This document shows, one piece after another, positions 57,403 through 64,000 of a stretch of 64,000 bases of DNA; the stretch's first letter is position 1, and each line of letters opens with the position of its first letter. The stretch spans positions 62,001-126,000 of the forward strand of contig NZ_FNHI01000022.1 in the NCBI RefSeq assembly GCF_900103455.1. Reading direction: 5' to 3'. This stretch comes from Streptomyces wuyuanensis (GTDB taxonomy: Bacteria; Actinomycetota; Actinomycetes; Streptomycetales; Streptomycetaceae). The position numbers and the translations under genes were made by a program. Below the pieces are notes generated by a model. That model saw only the letters and a list, made by a program, of their open reading frames with translations. It did no database searches and was not told where the DNA came from.

Positions 57403-58464
57403 ATGCGCTGGGACAATCTCGCCGAGAACAGCAGGAACGCCACGGACCCCGACGGCGCGGCCCTGCCCGGGGACGCCGCGCTCTTCGGTACGGACGCCGT
57501 GACCACACGGACCTTCGACACACCGGAGTTCCGGGGGATGACCTTCCACGAGGTGCGGGCCCGCTCGATCCTGAACCGGGTGCCCGGGGCCTCGCGCATG
57601 CCGTTCGAGTGGACGGTGAACCCCTACCGCGGCTGCACCCATGCCTGCGTGTACTGCTTCGCCCGCAAGACGCACAGCTATCTGGACCTCGACACCGGGC
57701 ACGGATTCGACAGCCAGATCATCGTCAAGGTCAACGCCCCCGAGCTGCTGCGCCGGCAGCTGGGCTCCCGGCGCTGGCAGGGCGCGCACGTCGCCATGGG
57801 CACCAACGTCGACTGCTACCAGCGCGCGGAGGGGCGCTACCGGCTGATGCCCGGCATCATCGGCGCGCTGCGCGACCACGCCAACCCGTTCTCGATCCTC
57901 ACCAAGGGCACGCTGATCCTGCGCGACCTCGACCTGCTGCGGCAGGCCGCGGACGTGACCGAGGTCGGCATCTCCGTGTCGGTCGGCTTCACGGACGGCG
58001 AGTTGTGGCGGTCCGTCGAGCCGGGCACGCCGGCCCCGGAGCGGCGCCTCGACGTGGTCCGCACGCTCGCGGACCACGGCATCGGCTGCGCGGTCCTGAT
58101 GGCGCCGGTCATCCCCTTCCTGAGCGACCACCCGGACCAGCTGCGCGCGACCGTGCGGGCGATCGCCTCGGCCGGGGCGACGTCCGTGACGCCACTCGTG
58201 CTGCATCTGCGGCCGGGGGCGCGCGAGTGGTTCATGGCGTGGCTGGCACGGGAGCGTCCGCATCTGGTGCGGCGGTACGAGCGGCTCTATGCGGAGGGCG
58301 CCTACGCCCCCAAGTGGTACCAGCGGCGCATCACCCGCCATGTGCACGAACTGGCCGCGGAATTCGGCATCGGACCGGCACGGCGGGGCGCCCCGAGGCG
58401 CGTTCCGGCACCTGCCGAGCCTTTCCTCGCCGAGCCGGAGGCCACCCAGCTCACCCTGCTCTGA
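57403..58464 (+). CDS. Rv2578c-type radical SAM protein (spore photoproduct lyase-like)
   Basis: A 353-residue radical SAM enzyme. The cluster cysteines are C78, C82 and C85 in NPYRGCTHACVYCFARKT. Other typical regions are VAMGTNVDCYQRAEGRYRLM, PFSILTKGTLILRDLDLL and VGISVSVGFTDGELWRSVEP; the last matches the SPL/Rv2578c group, which is thought to act in DNA repair or RNA modification. ATG 57403 with GAGGAG at 57391-57396. An SOS box lies right upstream, which supports a DNA-damage role. It is divergent from an SRPBCC gene. Confidence 0.9.
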   Translation: MRWDNLAENSRNATDPDGAALPGDAALFGTDAVTTRTFDTPEFRGMTFHEVRARSILNRVPGASRMPFEWTVNPYRGCTHACVYCFARKTHSYLDLDTGHGFDSQIIVKVNAPELLRRQLGSRRWQGAHVAMGTNVDCYQRAEGRYRLMPGIIGALRDHANPFSILTKGTLILRDLDLLRQAADVTEVGISVSVGFTDGELWRSVEPGTPAPERRLDVVRTLADHGIGCAVLMAPVIPFLSDHPDQLRATVRAIASAGATSVTPLVLHLRPGAREWFMAWLARERPHLVRRYERLYAEGAYAPKWYQRRITRHVHELAAEFGIGPARRGAPRRVPAPAEPFLAEPEATQLTLL

Positions 58465-58631
58465 GCGCCGTTCGGGGATTCCGCAGCACGCGCCCGTCGC
58501 GCCGCCGGAGCCGAACGGACCCTCACCAAACGGGTCGTTTCCTCAAGAAACATGTCCGTACCAGGTGATATCGGGGAACTCTGCCCCGGGGCTCTGCCGC
58601 CCGGGCGCGCCCCGCCATCCCGGGAGGACAT

Positions 58632-60221
58632 GTGAACAGACGGGCAGGAGTGCTGGTCGCCATGGGGGCGACGGTGGCCGGACTGGTGACCGGTGCGCCG
58701 TCCGCCGCGACCGCGGGCCCCGTGGCCCCGCGCGCGGCCGCGCTGAAGTGGACCGGCTGCGCGACCGAGGAGCACCCGAGGCTCGAATGCGCCTCGCTCC
58801 AGGTACCGCTGGACCACGGCGACCCGCAGGGCACGAAGATCACGCTCGCGCTCTCGCGGATCCGGCACACGTCGAAGACCTTCCAGGGCCCCCTGCTGGT
58901 CAACCCGGGCGGTCCGGGGGCGTCCGGGCTGAAGACCGCCGGGTTCGTGGCCGCTTCGCTGCCCGCCGGACTGGCGGCGCAGTACGACGTGATCGGCTTC
59001 GACCCGCGTGGTGTGGGCCGGTCACGGCCGGCACTCGACTGCCGCCCCGGGCACTTCGCCCCCGTACGCCCCGACTCGCTGCCGCTCGACCGGAAGACCG
59101 AACTGGCCAACCTCTCCAGGGCCCGTTCCTTCGCGCTGGGCTGCGCGACCCGGCACACCGAGCTGCTGCCCCACATGAACACGGTCAGCATGGCGAAGGA
59201 CCTCGACCTCGTCCGGCAGGCCCTGGGCGCCGCCAGGATCAGCTACCTGGGGTACTCCTACGGCACCTACCTCGGCGCCGTGTACGCGAAATACTTCCCC
59301 CAGCGGGTGCGGCGCGCGGTGCTCGACTCGGTGGTCGACCCGGACAAGGTCTGGTACCGCGCGAACCTGGCCCAGAATCTGGGATTCGACGCGCGCCACA
59401 AGGCGTTCACGGCCTGGGTGGCGAAGCACCACGCGACGTACCGGCTGGGCAGCGACCCGGCCCAGGTGGAGGCCGCGTGGTACTCGATGCGCTCGGCGCT
59501 CGCCAAAGCGCCCGTGGGAGGCGAGATCGGCCCGTCCGAACTCGAGGACACCTTCCTGCCGGGCGGCTACTACAACGGCTTCTGGCCCTACCTCGCCGAC
59601 GCGTTCGCGGCGTTCGCCCGCGGCCGGGACACCAGGCCGCTGGTGGAGGTGTACCGGACCTTCGCCGCGGTCGACAAGGAGGGCGAGAACGCCTACTCCG
59701 TCTACGCGGCGGTGCAGTGCAGGGACGCCGCCTGGCCGCGGAACTGGGGGACCTGGCGCCTGGACAACGGGGCGGCCCACGCCAAGGCCCCGTTCTCCAC
59801 CTGGAACAACGCCTGGTACAACGCTCCCTGCCTGTTCTGGCCCCTCGCGCCTCTCGGGCGGACCGACGTCGCCAACGACAAGGTGCCGCCGGTGCTGATC
59901 CTCCAGGCCACGGACGACGCGGCGACCCCCTACGAAGGAGCCGTCACCGTCCACCGCAAGCTGCGGGGCTCCCGTCTCGTCGTCGAGCAGGGCGGCGGCA
60001 ACCACGCCACCTCGCTGAGCGGGAACGCCTGCATGGACCGCCATGTGACGGACTATCTGGCCACCGGGAAGCTCCCTCCGGCCGCGCTCACGGGCGAGGC
60101 GGACGCGTACTGCGCGACGGGCAAGGAGCCGGAGCCGCTGAAGCCCGGGGTGCGCACGGGTGTGCCGGACGCGGACAGGGCCGGTGCCGCGCTGCACCGG
60201 ATCCTCGGTCACCGCAACTGA
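58632..60221 (+). CDS. Secreted alpha/beta hydrolase (tripeptidyl aminopeptidase-like)
   Basis: A 529-residue exported hydrolase with an N-terminal signal peptide (RRAGVLVAMGATVAGLVTGA, ending in an ATA-G site). The family pattern of Streptomyces tripeptidyl aminopeptidases is clear: GPLLVNPGGPGASGLKTAG (oxyanion region), DVIGFDPRGVGRSRPALDC, the nucleophile elbow ISYLGYSYGTYLGAVYAKYF, the Asp in VLILQATDDAATPYEGA and the His in VVEQGGGNHATSLSGN, with the TAP-like C-terminal domain. It would release tripeptides or hydrolyse esters outside the cell. The GTG at 58632 has GGGAGGA before it. Confidence 0.9.
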   Translation: MNRRAGVLVAMGATVAGLVTGAPSAATAGPVAPRAAALKWTGCATEEHPRLECASLQVPLDHGDPQGTKITLALSRIRHTSKTFQGPLLVNPGGPGASGLKTAGFVAASLPAGLAAQYDVIGFDPRGVGRSRPALDCRPGHFAPVRPDSLPLDRKTELANLSRARSFALGCATRHTELLPHMNTVSMAKDLDLVRQALGAARISYLGYSYGTYLGAVYAKYFPQRVRRAVLDSVVDPDKVWYRANLAQNLGFDARHKAFTAWVAKHHATYRLGSDPAQVEAAWYSMRSALAKAPVGGEIGPSELEDTFLPGGYYNGFWPYLADAFAAFARGRDTRPLVEVYRTFAAVDKEGENAYSVYAAVQCRDAAWPRNWGTWRLDNGAAHAKAPFSTWNNAWYNAPCLFWPLAPLGRTDVANDKVPPVLILQATDDAATPYEGAVTVHRKLRGSRLVVEQGGGNHATSLSGNACMDRHVTDYLATGKLPPAALTGEADAYCATGKEPEPLKPGVRTGVPDADRAGAALHRILGHRN

Positions 60222-60386
60222 CCGGTCGGCGTCACCGGCGGGTCGCGGCAACCTGCCGGTCGTCCTCGCCGATGTGACGCGACGCCGCCCGGTCCTCGCG
60301 GGGCGTTGCCCAGGGCCGTCGGGTCCGGCGCCGCCGCTGGGAGGACCGGGCGGTGCGCTGCCGGTGTCGTGCGCGAGGATGAGCCC

Positions 60387-61001
60387 ATGAGCACGCACGG
60401 GACACCACCACGCGGCCCCGGCGGGCATCGACCGGCCCCGGCGGGTCCTGCGCGGATCCTCGTCCGGGAGATGGCGGACGCCGACTGCGAGGCGGTCGCC
60501 GCCGTTCGGGTCGGCGGCTGGCGGCACGCCTACGCCGGGCTGATGCCGCAGTCGTACCTCGACGCCATGGACGTGTCGGAGGACGCCGAGCGGCGCAGGG
60601 CCCACCTGGCCGCCGCCGGGGCCGCCGGCGTGGTGCATCTGGTCGCGGAACACGCCGGCGAGGTGGCCGGCTGGGGTTGCTACGGGCCGTACCGCGAGGA
60701 GGGCACGACGACGGCCGACGGCGAGGTGTACGCGCTGTACGTACGGCCGGAGCGGATCGGCACGGGCCTCGGGCGGGCGCTGATGGACGCGCTGCTGGCG
60801 CGCGCCGAGTCGGACGGCCGGCCCGCGCTGCTGCTGTGGGTGCTCGAGGAGAACGCGCGGGCGCGCCGCTTCTACGAGAAGGCCGGATTCCTGCCGGACG
60901 GAGCGGAGGAGCCGTTCGAGGTGGACGGTGTGGCGGGTCCGGAGGTCCGCTACGGCAGGCGGCTGAGTGCCGCGGAGGCGGCGGCGGACAGGCGGGGATG
61001 A
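60387..61001 (+). CDS. GNAT family N-acetyltransferase
   Basis: A 204-residue acetyltransferase. The N-terminal fold begins RILVREMADADCEAVAAVRV. The core is HLVAEHAGEVAGWGCYGPYR, then GEVYALYVRPERIGTGLGRA (the acetyl-CoA loop motif RxxGxGxA), LLLWVLEENARARRFYEKAG and FLPDGAEEPF. The ATG at 60387 is followed by a disordered Pro/Gly stretch. The substrate is unknown. Its 3' end overlaps the convergent HEAT-repeat gene by 52 bp. Confidence 0.88.
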   Translation: MSTHGTPPRGPGGHRPAPAGPARILVREMADADCEAVAAVRVGGWRHAYAGLMPQSYLDAMDVSEDAERRRAHLAAAGAAGVVHLVAEHAGEVAGWGCYGPYREEGTTTADGEVYALYVRPERIGTGLGRALMDALLARAESDGRPALLLWVLEENARARRFYEKAGFLPDGAEEPFEVDGVAGPEVRYGRRLSAAEAAADRRG

Positions 61002-61525
61002 GCCAGGGCCGACTCCAGCACCGGACGGGCGCGCTCGTCGGCGAGTGCGCCGAGCCCCTCCACACAGGCGAGGGCGACGCGCCAGTGCGGGTCGCCGGGG
61101 ACGAGTCTCCGGCCGAGGGCGGTGATGAGCGCGGGCGCGGACTCGGGTGCGCGCAGGGTCGTGAGGAGCCGCACGGGGGTGAGCGCGTAGGCGACGCGCA
61201 GTTCGTTGGTGGCGAGGGCGGCGGCGGCCGCCGCGGTGCGGGGATCACCGAGCCTGCCCAGGGCGTACGAGGCCGACAGGCAGCGCTCCGGGTCGCGGTG
61301 GTTGAGCAGCAGCACGAGAGGCTCGAAAGAGCGGCGGTCGCCGGCGCAGCCGAGCCGGAAGGCCGCTATCTCCCGTGCCCACAGGGGCAGTTGGGTCTGG
61401 GTGAGTACGGTCGCCAGTGCGTCGGGATCCGCGATGGCGGTCAGCCGCCGGTGCAGTTCCTCGTCCGCCGGCCCGCTCAGCTCGCGGCGCGTGCGGCGTG
61501 CCAGATCCTCGAGGTCCGCGTCCAT
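60950..61525 (-). CDS. HEAT-repeat protein
   Basis: A 191-residue all-helical protein. HEAT-like helix pairs repeat along it, for example AREIAAFRLGCAGDRRSFEP then LVLLLNHRDPERCLSASYAL and GRLGDPRTAAAAAALATNEL. Such proteins scaffold interactions; no enzyme motif is seen. The ATG at 61523-61525 is used. It overlaps the GNAT gene tail to tail. Confidence 0.75.
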   Translation of the reverse strand: MDADLEDLARRTRRELSGPADEELHRRLTAIADPDALATVLTQTQLPLWAREIAAFRLGCAGDRRSFEPLVLLLNHRDPERCLSASYALGRLGDPRTAAAAAALATNELRVAYALTPVRLLTTLRAPESAPALITALGRRLVPGDPHWRVALACVEGLGALADERARPVLESALAHPRLSAAASAALSRLP

Positions 61526-62019
61526 GCGAGCAGCCTAGGGCTGTCCCGCGCTCCCCGGTGGGGCTCTTCGCGGATCGCCACCCGTGGGGGTCGGCGCGGC
61601 GCCGGCCGGTTCCGGCCCGCCCCGTGGGCGCCCCGGAAGCCGCGGCCCGGGTCGCGAGCGGCGGCCCGGCGTTCCGACATGCGCGATTCGTCCGGTCGCG
61701 GCACAGATCACATCCGCGCAGGGCTGGCGCGCTCGTTACCCGCCAGTTAATCTCAAGTGAGCGGGCAACACCCGCTCTGCTCTCGGCGGCCTGGTGACGC
61801 AGCCGCCCGGGGGTGACTCCCAGGCCGTACGGCCCGGGAGAGCCGGTCGGTTCGGCAGTTCAGTACGGCGTGACTCCGGGACAGGGTCCGTCGCCATCTT
61901 CATCGCGACACGCACTCTGCGCGTGCCGTGCGCCCCTCCGGTCCGCGACGCGGACCGCCATCGGCGCCCTGCGGCACGTACGCCCTCCCTCAGTCGTCAC
62001 TCACTCCTGGAGTCCCGTG
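61526..62019. other. Intergenic region before the 3-hydroxyacyl-CoA dehydrogenase gene
   Basis: A 494-bp region. The part at 61733-61760 (with TTACCCGCCAGTTAA) is markedly AT-richer and may be the promoter. The first 25 bp after the HEAT gene resemble the left end of the element at 43975. No convincing open frame is present. Confidence 0.5.
61538..61562. repeat. Left-end copy of the MITE-like element, degenerate
   Basis: GGGCTGTCCCGC-GCTCCCCGGTGGG matches the left end at 43975-43999 at 21 of 25 positions, and a TA lies just before it. No matching right end was found, so it is a solo, decayed end. Confidence 0.5.
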
Positions 62020-63801
62020 ATGGACACCCCTCTCTCCACCATCGCCGTCGTCGGTCTCGGCACCATGGGCACCGGTATCGCCGAAGTGCTCGCCCGGGCC
62101 GGGCGTGAGGTCATCGGCATCGACGTCAGCGAGACCGCCGCACGCCACGCCGTCACCGCCCTCGAAGCGTCCACCGCACGCGCCGTGCAGCGTGAGCGAC
62201 TGACCGAGGAGGAGCGGCGGAACGTGCTCGCCCGCTTCCGTACCTTCTCCGACCTCCAGGCGGCCGCCGAGGCCGACCTCGTGATCGAGGTCGTGCCCGA
62301 GTCGTACGAGCAGAAGCAGCAGGTCTTCCGGGAGCTCGACGCCATCGTCCGCCCCGGCGCGATCCTGGCCACCGGCACCAACGCGCTGTCCGTGACCCGG
62401 CTCGCCGCCGACTCGGCGCGCCCGGAGCGGGTCCTCGGCATGCACTTCTTCAACCCGGCCCCCGCGATGAAGCTGGTCGAGGTGGTCTCCTCGGTGCTGA
62501 CCGCCCCGCAGGCGGTGGAGGCCGTCACCGCACTCGCCCGCGACCTCGGCAAGGAGCCCGTCGCCGTCGGCGACCGGCCCGGCTTCGTCGCGGACGGGCT
62601 GCTCTTCGGCTACCTCAACCAGGCCGCGGCCATGTACGAGGCGAGGTACGCGTCCCGCGAGGACATCGACGCCGCGATGAAGCTGGGCTGCGGGCTGCCG
62701 ATGGGCCCGCTGGCGCTGCTCGACCTGATCGGCATCGACACGGCCCGCACGGTCCTCGACGCGATGTACGCCGAGTCGCACGACCGGCTGCACGCGCCCG
62801 CGCCGATCCTGAAGCAGCTCAGCGAGGCGGGGCTGACCGGCCGCAAGGCGGGCCGCGGCTTCTACAGCTACGAGGCCCCGGACAGCGGCACGGTCGTCCG
62901 TGACGCACTGACGCCGCCGGAGGCCGCCGAGTCCGCCGCCGGCCGCCCGGTGAGCTCCGTCGGCGTCGCAGGCTCCGGCACGATGGCCGGCGGTATCGCC
63001 GAGGTGTTCGCGAAGGCCGGCTACGACGTGGTCCTCGCCGCCCGCAGCCAGGAGAAGGCCGAGACCGCCAAGGCCCGTATCGCCAAATCGCTTTCGCGCT
63101 CGGTCGACAAGGGCCGGATGACCGCCGAGGCCCGGGACGAGACGCTGGCGCGGATCACTCCGGCGGGCTCGCTGGACGCGTTCGCCGAGGTCGATCTGGC
63201 GCTGGAGGCCGTCGCGGAGGACCTGGAGGTCAAGCAGCAGCTGTTCGCGACGCTCGACAAGATCTGCAAGCCGGGCGCGATCCTCGCCACGACGACGTCC
63301 TCGCTGCCCGTCGTCGCCTGTGCCCGCGCCACCTCGCGGCCCCAGGACGTCATCGGGATGCACTTCTTCAACCCGGCCCCCGCGATGAAGCTGGTCGAGG
63401 TGGTGCGCACGGTCCTGACCTCGGACGACGTCCACGCCACGGTCCGCGGGGTGACGGCGAGGATCAGGAAGCACCCGGTCGACTGCGGCGACCGCGCAGG
63501 CTTCATCGTGAACGCGCTGCTGTTCCCGTACCTCAACAACGCGATCAAGATGGTGCAGGAGCACTACGCGACCCTCGACGACATCGACGCGGCGATGAAG
63601 CTCGGCGGCGGATACCCGATGGGTCCCTTCGAACTGCTCGACGTGGTCGGTCTCGACGTCTCCCTCGCCATCGAGAAGGTGCTGCACCGGGAGTTCCGTG
63701 ACCCGGGGCTGGCCCCGGCGCCGCTGCTCGAGCACCTCGTGGCCGCGGGCTGCCTCGGCCGCAAGACGGGCCGCGGCTTCCGCGAATATGCCCGGCGCTG
63801 A
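62020..63801 (+). CDS. 3-hydroxyacyl-CoA dehydrogenase, duplicated two-module protein
   Basis: A 593-residue protein made of two whole NAD-dependent 3-hydroxyacyl-CoA (or 3-hydroxybutyryl-CoA) dehydrogenase modules in tandem, each about 290 residues. Module one has the Rossmann motif IAVVGLGTMGTGIAEVLARA; module two has VGVAGSGTMAGGIAEVFAKA. Both share GMHFFNPAPAMKLVEVV with the active-site His, an Asn-containing start of the C-terminal domain, and terminal GRKxGRGFY/R. The enzyme oxidises 3-hydroxyacyl-CoA in beta-oxidation or in polyhydroxybutyrate and butyrate metabolism. ATG 62020 or GTG 62017; the stop is followed by about 200 bp of non-coding sequence. Confidence 0.9.
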   Translation: MDTPLSTIAVVGLGTMGTGIAEVLARAGREVIGIDVSETAARHAVTALEASTARAVQRERLTEEERRNVLARFRTFSDLQAAAEADLVIEVVPESYEQKQQVFRELDAIVRPGAILATGTNALSVTRLAADSARPERVLGMHFFNPAPAMKLVEVVSSVLTAPQAVEAVTALARDLGKEPVAVGDRPGFVADGLLFGYLNQAAAMYEARYASREDIDAAMKLGCGLPMGPLALLDLIGIDTARTVLDAMYAESHDRLHAPAPILKQLSEAGLTGRKAGRGFYSYEAPDSGTVVRDALTPPEAAESAAGRPVSSVGVAGSGTMAGGIAEVFAKAGYDVVLAARSQEKAETAKARIAKSLSRSVDKGRMTAEARDETLARITPAGSLDAFAEVDLALEAVAEDLEVKQQLFATLDKICKPGAILATTTSSLPVVACARATSRPQDVIGMHFFNPAPAMKLVEVVRTVLTSDDVHATVRGVTARIRKHPVDCGDRAGFIVNALLFPYLNNAIKMVQEHYATLDDIDAAMKLGGGYPMGPFELLDVVGLDVSLAIEKVLHREFRDPGLAPAPLLEHLVAAGCLGRKTGRGFREYARR

Positions 63802-63904
63802 TTCCGGCCGCGCCAACGGAGCAGGCGGCCGACGGCGGGGCGCGCGGGTCAAGGAGCGGGGCGAGAGCCGGGCCCGGCAGAACGGCGGAGGAGAACGCTC
63901 GGTG

Positions 63905-63936
63905 CCCCTCCCGTGCCCGGAGGGCCACGGGGGAGG
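63905..63936. terminator. Possible hairpin terminator after dehydrogenase gene
   Basis: CCCCTCCCGTG (63905-63915) pairs with CACGGGGGAGG (63926-63936) with one mismatch and one wobble. It lies about 100 bp after the dehydrogenase stop. The remainder of 63802-64000 shows no gene. Confidence 0.4.
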
Positions 63937-64000
63937 CGCTGCGCGAGACGAGAGCGCCGCCGGGCGACAGCCGTCGGCCCGTGACGCCGCCGACCCGGGC

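Noticed and set aside
61737..61751. TTACCCGCCAGTTAA as a TetR/FadR-type fatty-acid operator upstream of the dehydrogenase
   Set aside because: The arms are not a true inverted repeat (TTAC against GTTAA) and no regulator gene is nearby. It may just be part of an AT-richer promoter.

Overview
The window is a GC-rich actinobacterial chromosome segment, almost certainly from Streptomyces or a close relative. The signs are the very high GC content with G/C third positions, GTG and TTG starts, AGGAGG-type ribosome sites, Tat signal peptides, a DUF4232 secreted protein, mycothiol-enzyme-like DinB proteins, a SUKH (SMI1/KNR4) protein, an MmyB-type Xre regulator and an Rv2578c-type radical SAM protein. 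I see no tRNA, rRNA or CRISPR array. Most of the window is ordinary metabolic, transport and regulatory genes in short operons, interrupted by several small genome scars.

Layout. 1-9.7 kb: SBF-type transporter (cut by the window edge) with a divergent LysR; FadD-type acyl-CoA synthetase; a Tat-secreted polysaccharide-lyase-like protein; an aldo/keto reductase; a second LysR; a translationally coupled cysteine dioxygenase and sulfite/sulfate-exporter pair; a DinB protein. 9.7-10.1 kb: an internally deleted IS5-like transposase remnant with intact inverted ends, wedged between two convergent stop codons. 10.1-18.8 kb: two methyltransferases, pterin dehydratase, Xre regulator, small membrane proteins, an amino-acid permease, and a holin-like/phosphatase fusion with C-terminal tandem repeats. 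19-30 kb: a degenerate resolvase-like protein, two UlaG/NAPE-PLD-type metallo-hydrolases around a DedA protein, an aminotransferase-fold protein that appears to lack its catalytic lysine, a Tat-exported sulfite-oxidase-type molybdoenzyme, a DinB-like enzyme, a PAP2/diacylglycerol-kinase fusion, a methyltransferase, a SUKH protein and a VOC protein.

30.5-35 kb: a DUF5107/TPR protein, then an arginase-family gene broken by a TnpB-like (IS200/IS605-associated) RuvC nuclease element. The nuclease keeps a D/E/D triad, lacks the usual zinc finger, has one internal frameshift, and has several hairpins at its 3' end that could be a guide (omega/re) RNA scaffold. 35-43 kb: DUF4232 protein and a three-gene ABC exporter operon (two large FtsX-type permeases plus a LolD/MacB-type ATPase). 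43.3-47.5 kb: GNAT acetyltransferase, a 160-bp TA-flanked MITE-like element, LapA-like protein, a decayed MFS transporter, and a UTRA-type GntR regulator flanked by two copies of the same 11-bp palindrome. One copy lies on the start codon of a probably leaderless adenosine deaminase.

47.5-53 kb: a four-gene peptide-catabolism operon (DppA D-aminopeptidase, M20 peptidase, S9 peptidase, S66 LD-carboxypeptidase). 53-64 kb: a PAS-like protein, an EmrB/QacA-type exporter with a tail of carboxypeptidase-regulatory-like domains, an SRPBCC protein, a radical SAM (spore-photoproduct-lyase-like) gene behind an SOS box, a secreted TAP-like hydrolase, a GNAT, a HEAT-repeat protein and an internally duplicated 3-hydroxyacyl-CoA dehydrogenase. 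All functional names rest on recognisable motifs and remembered family features; no database search was possible.
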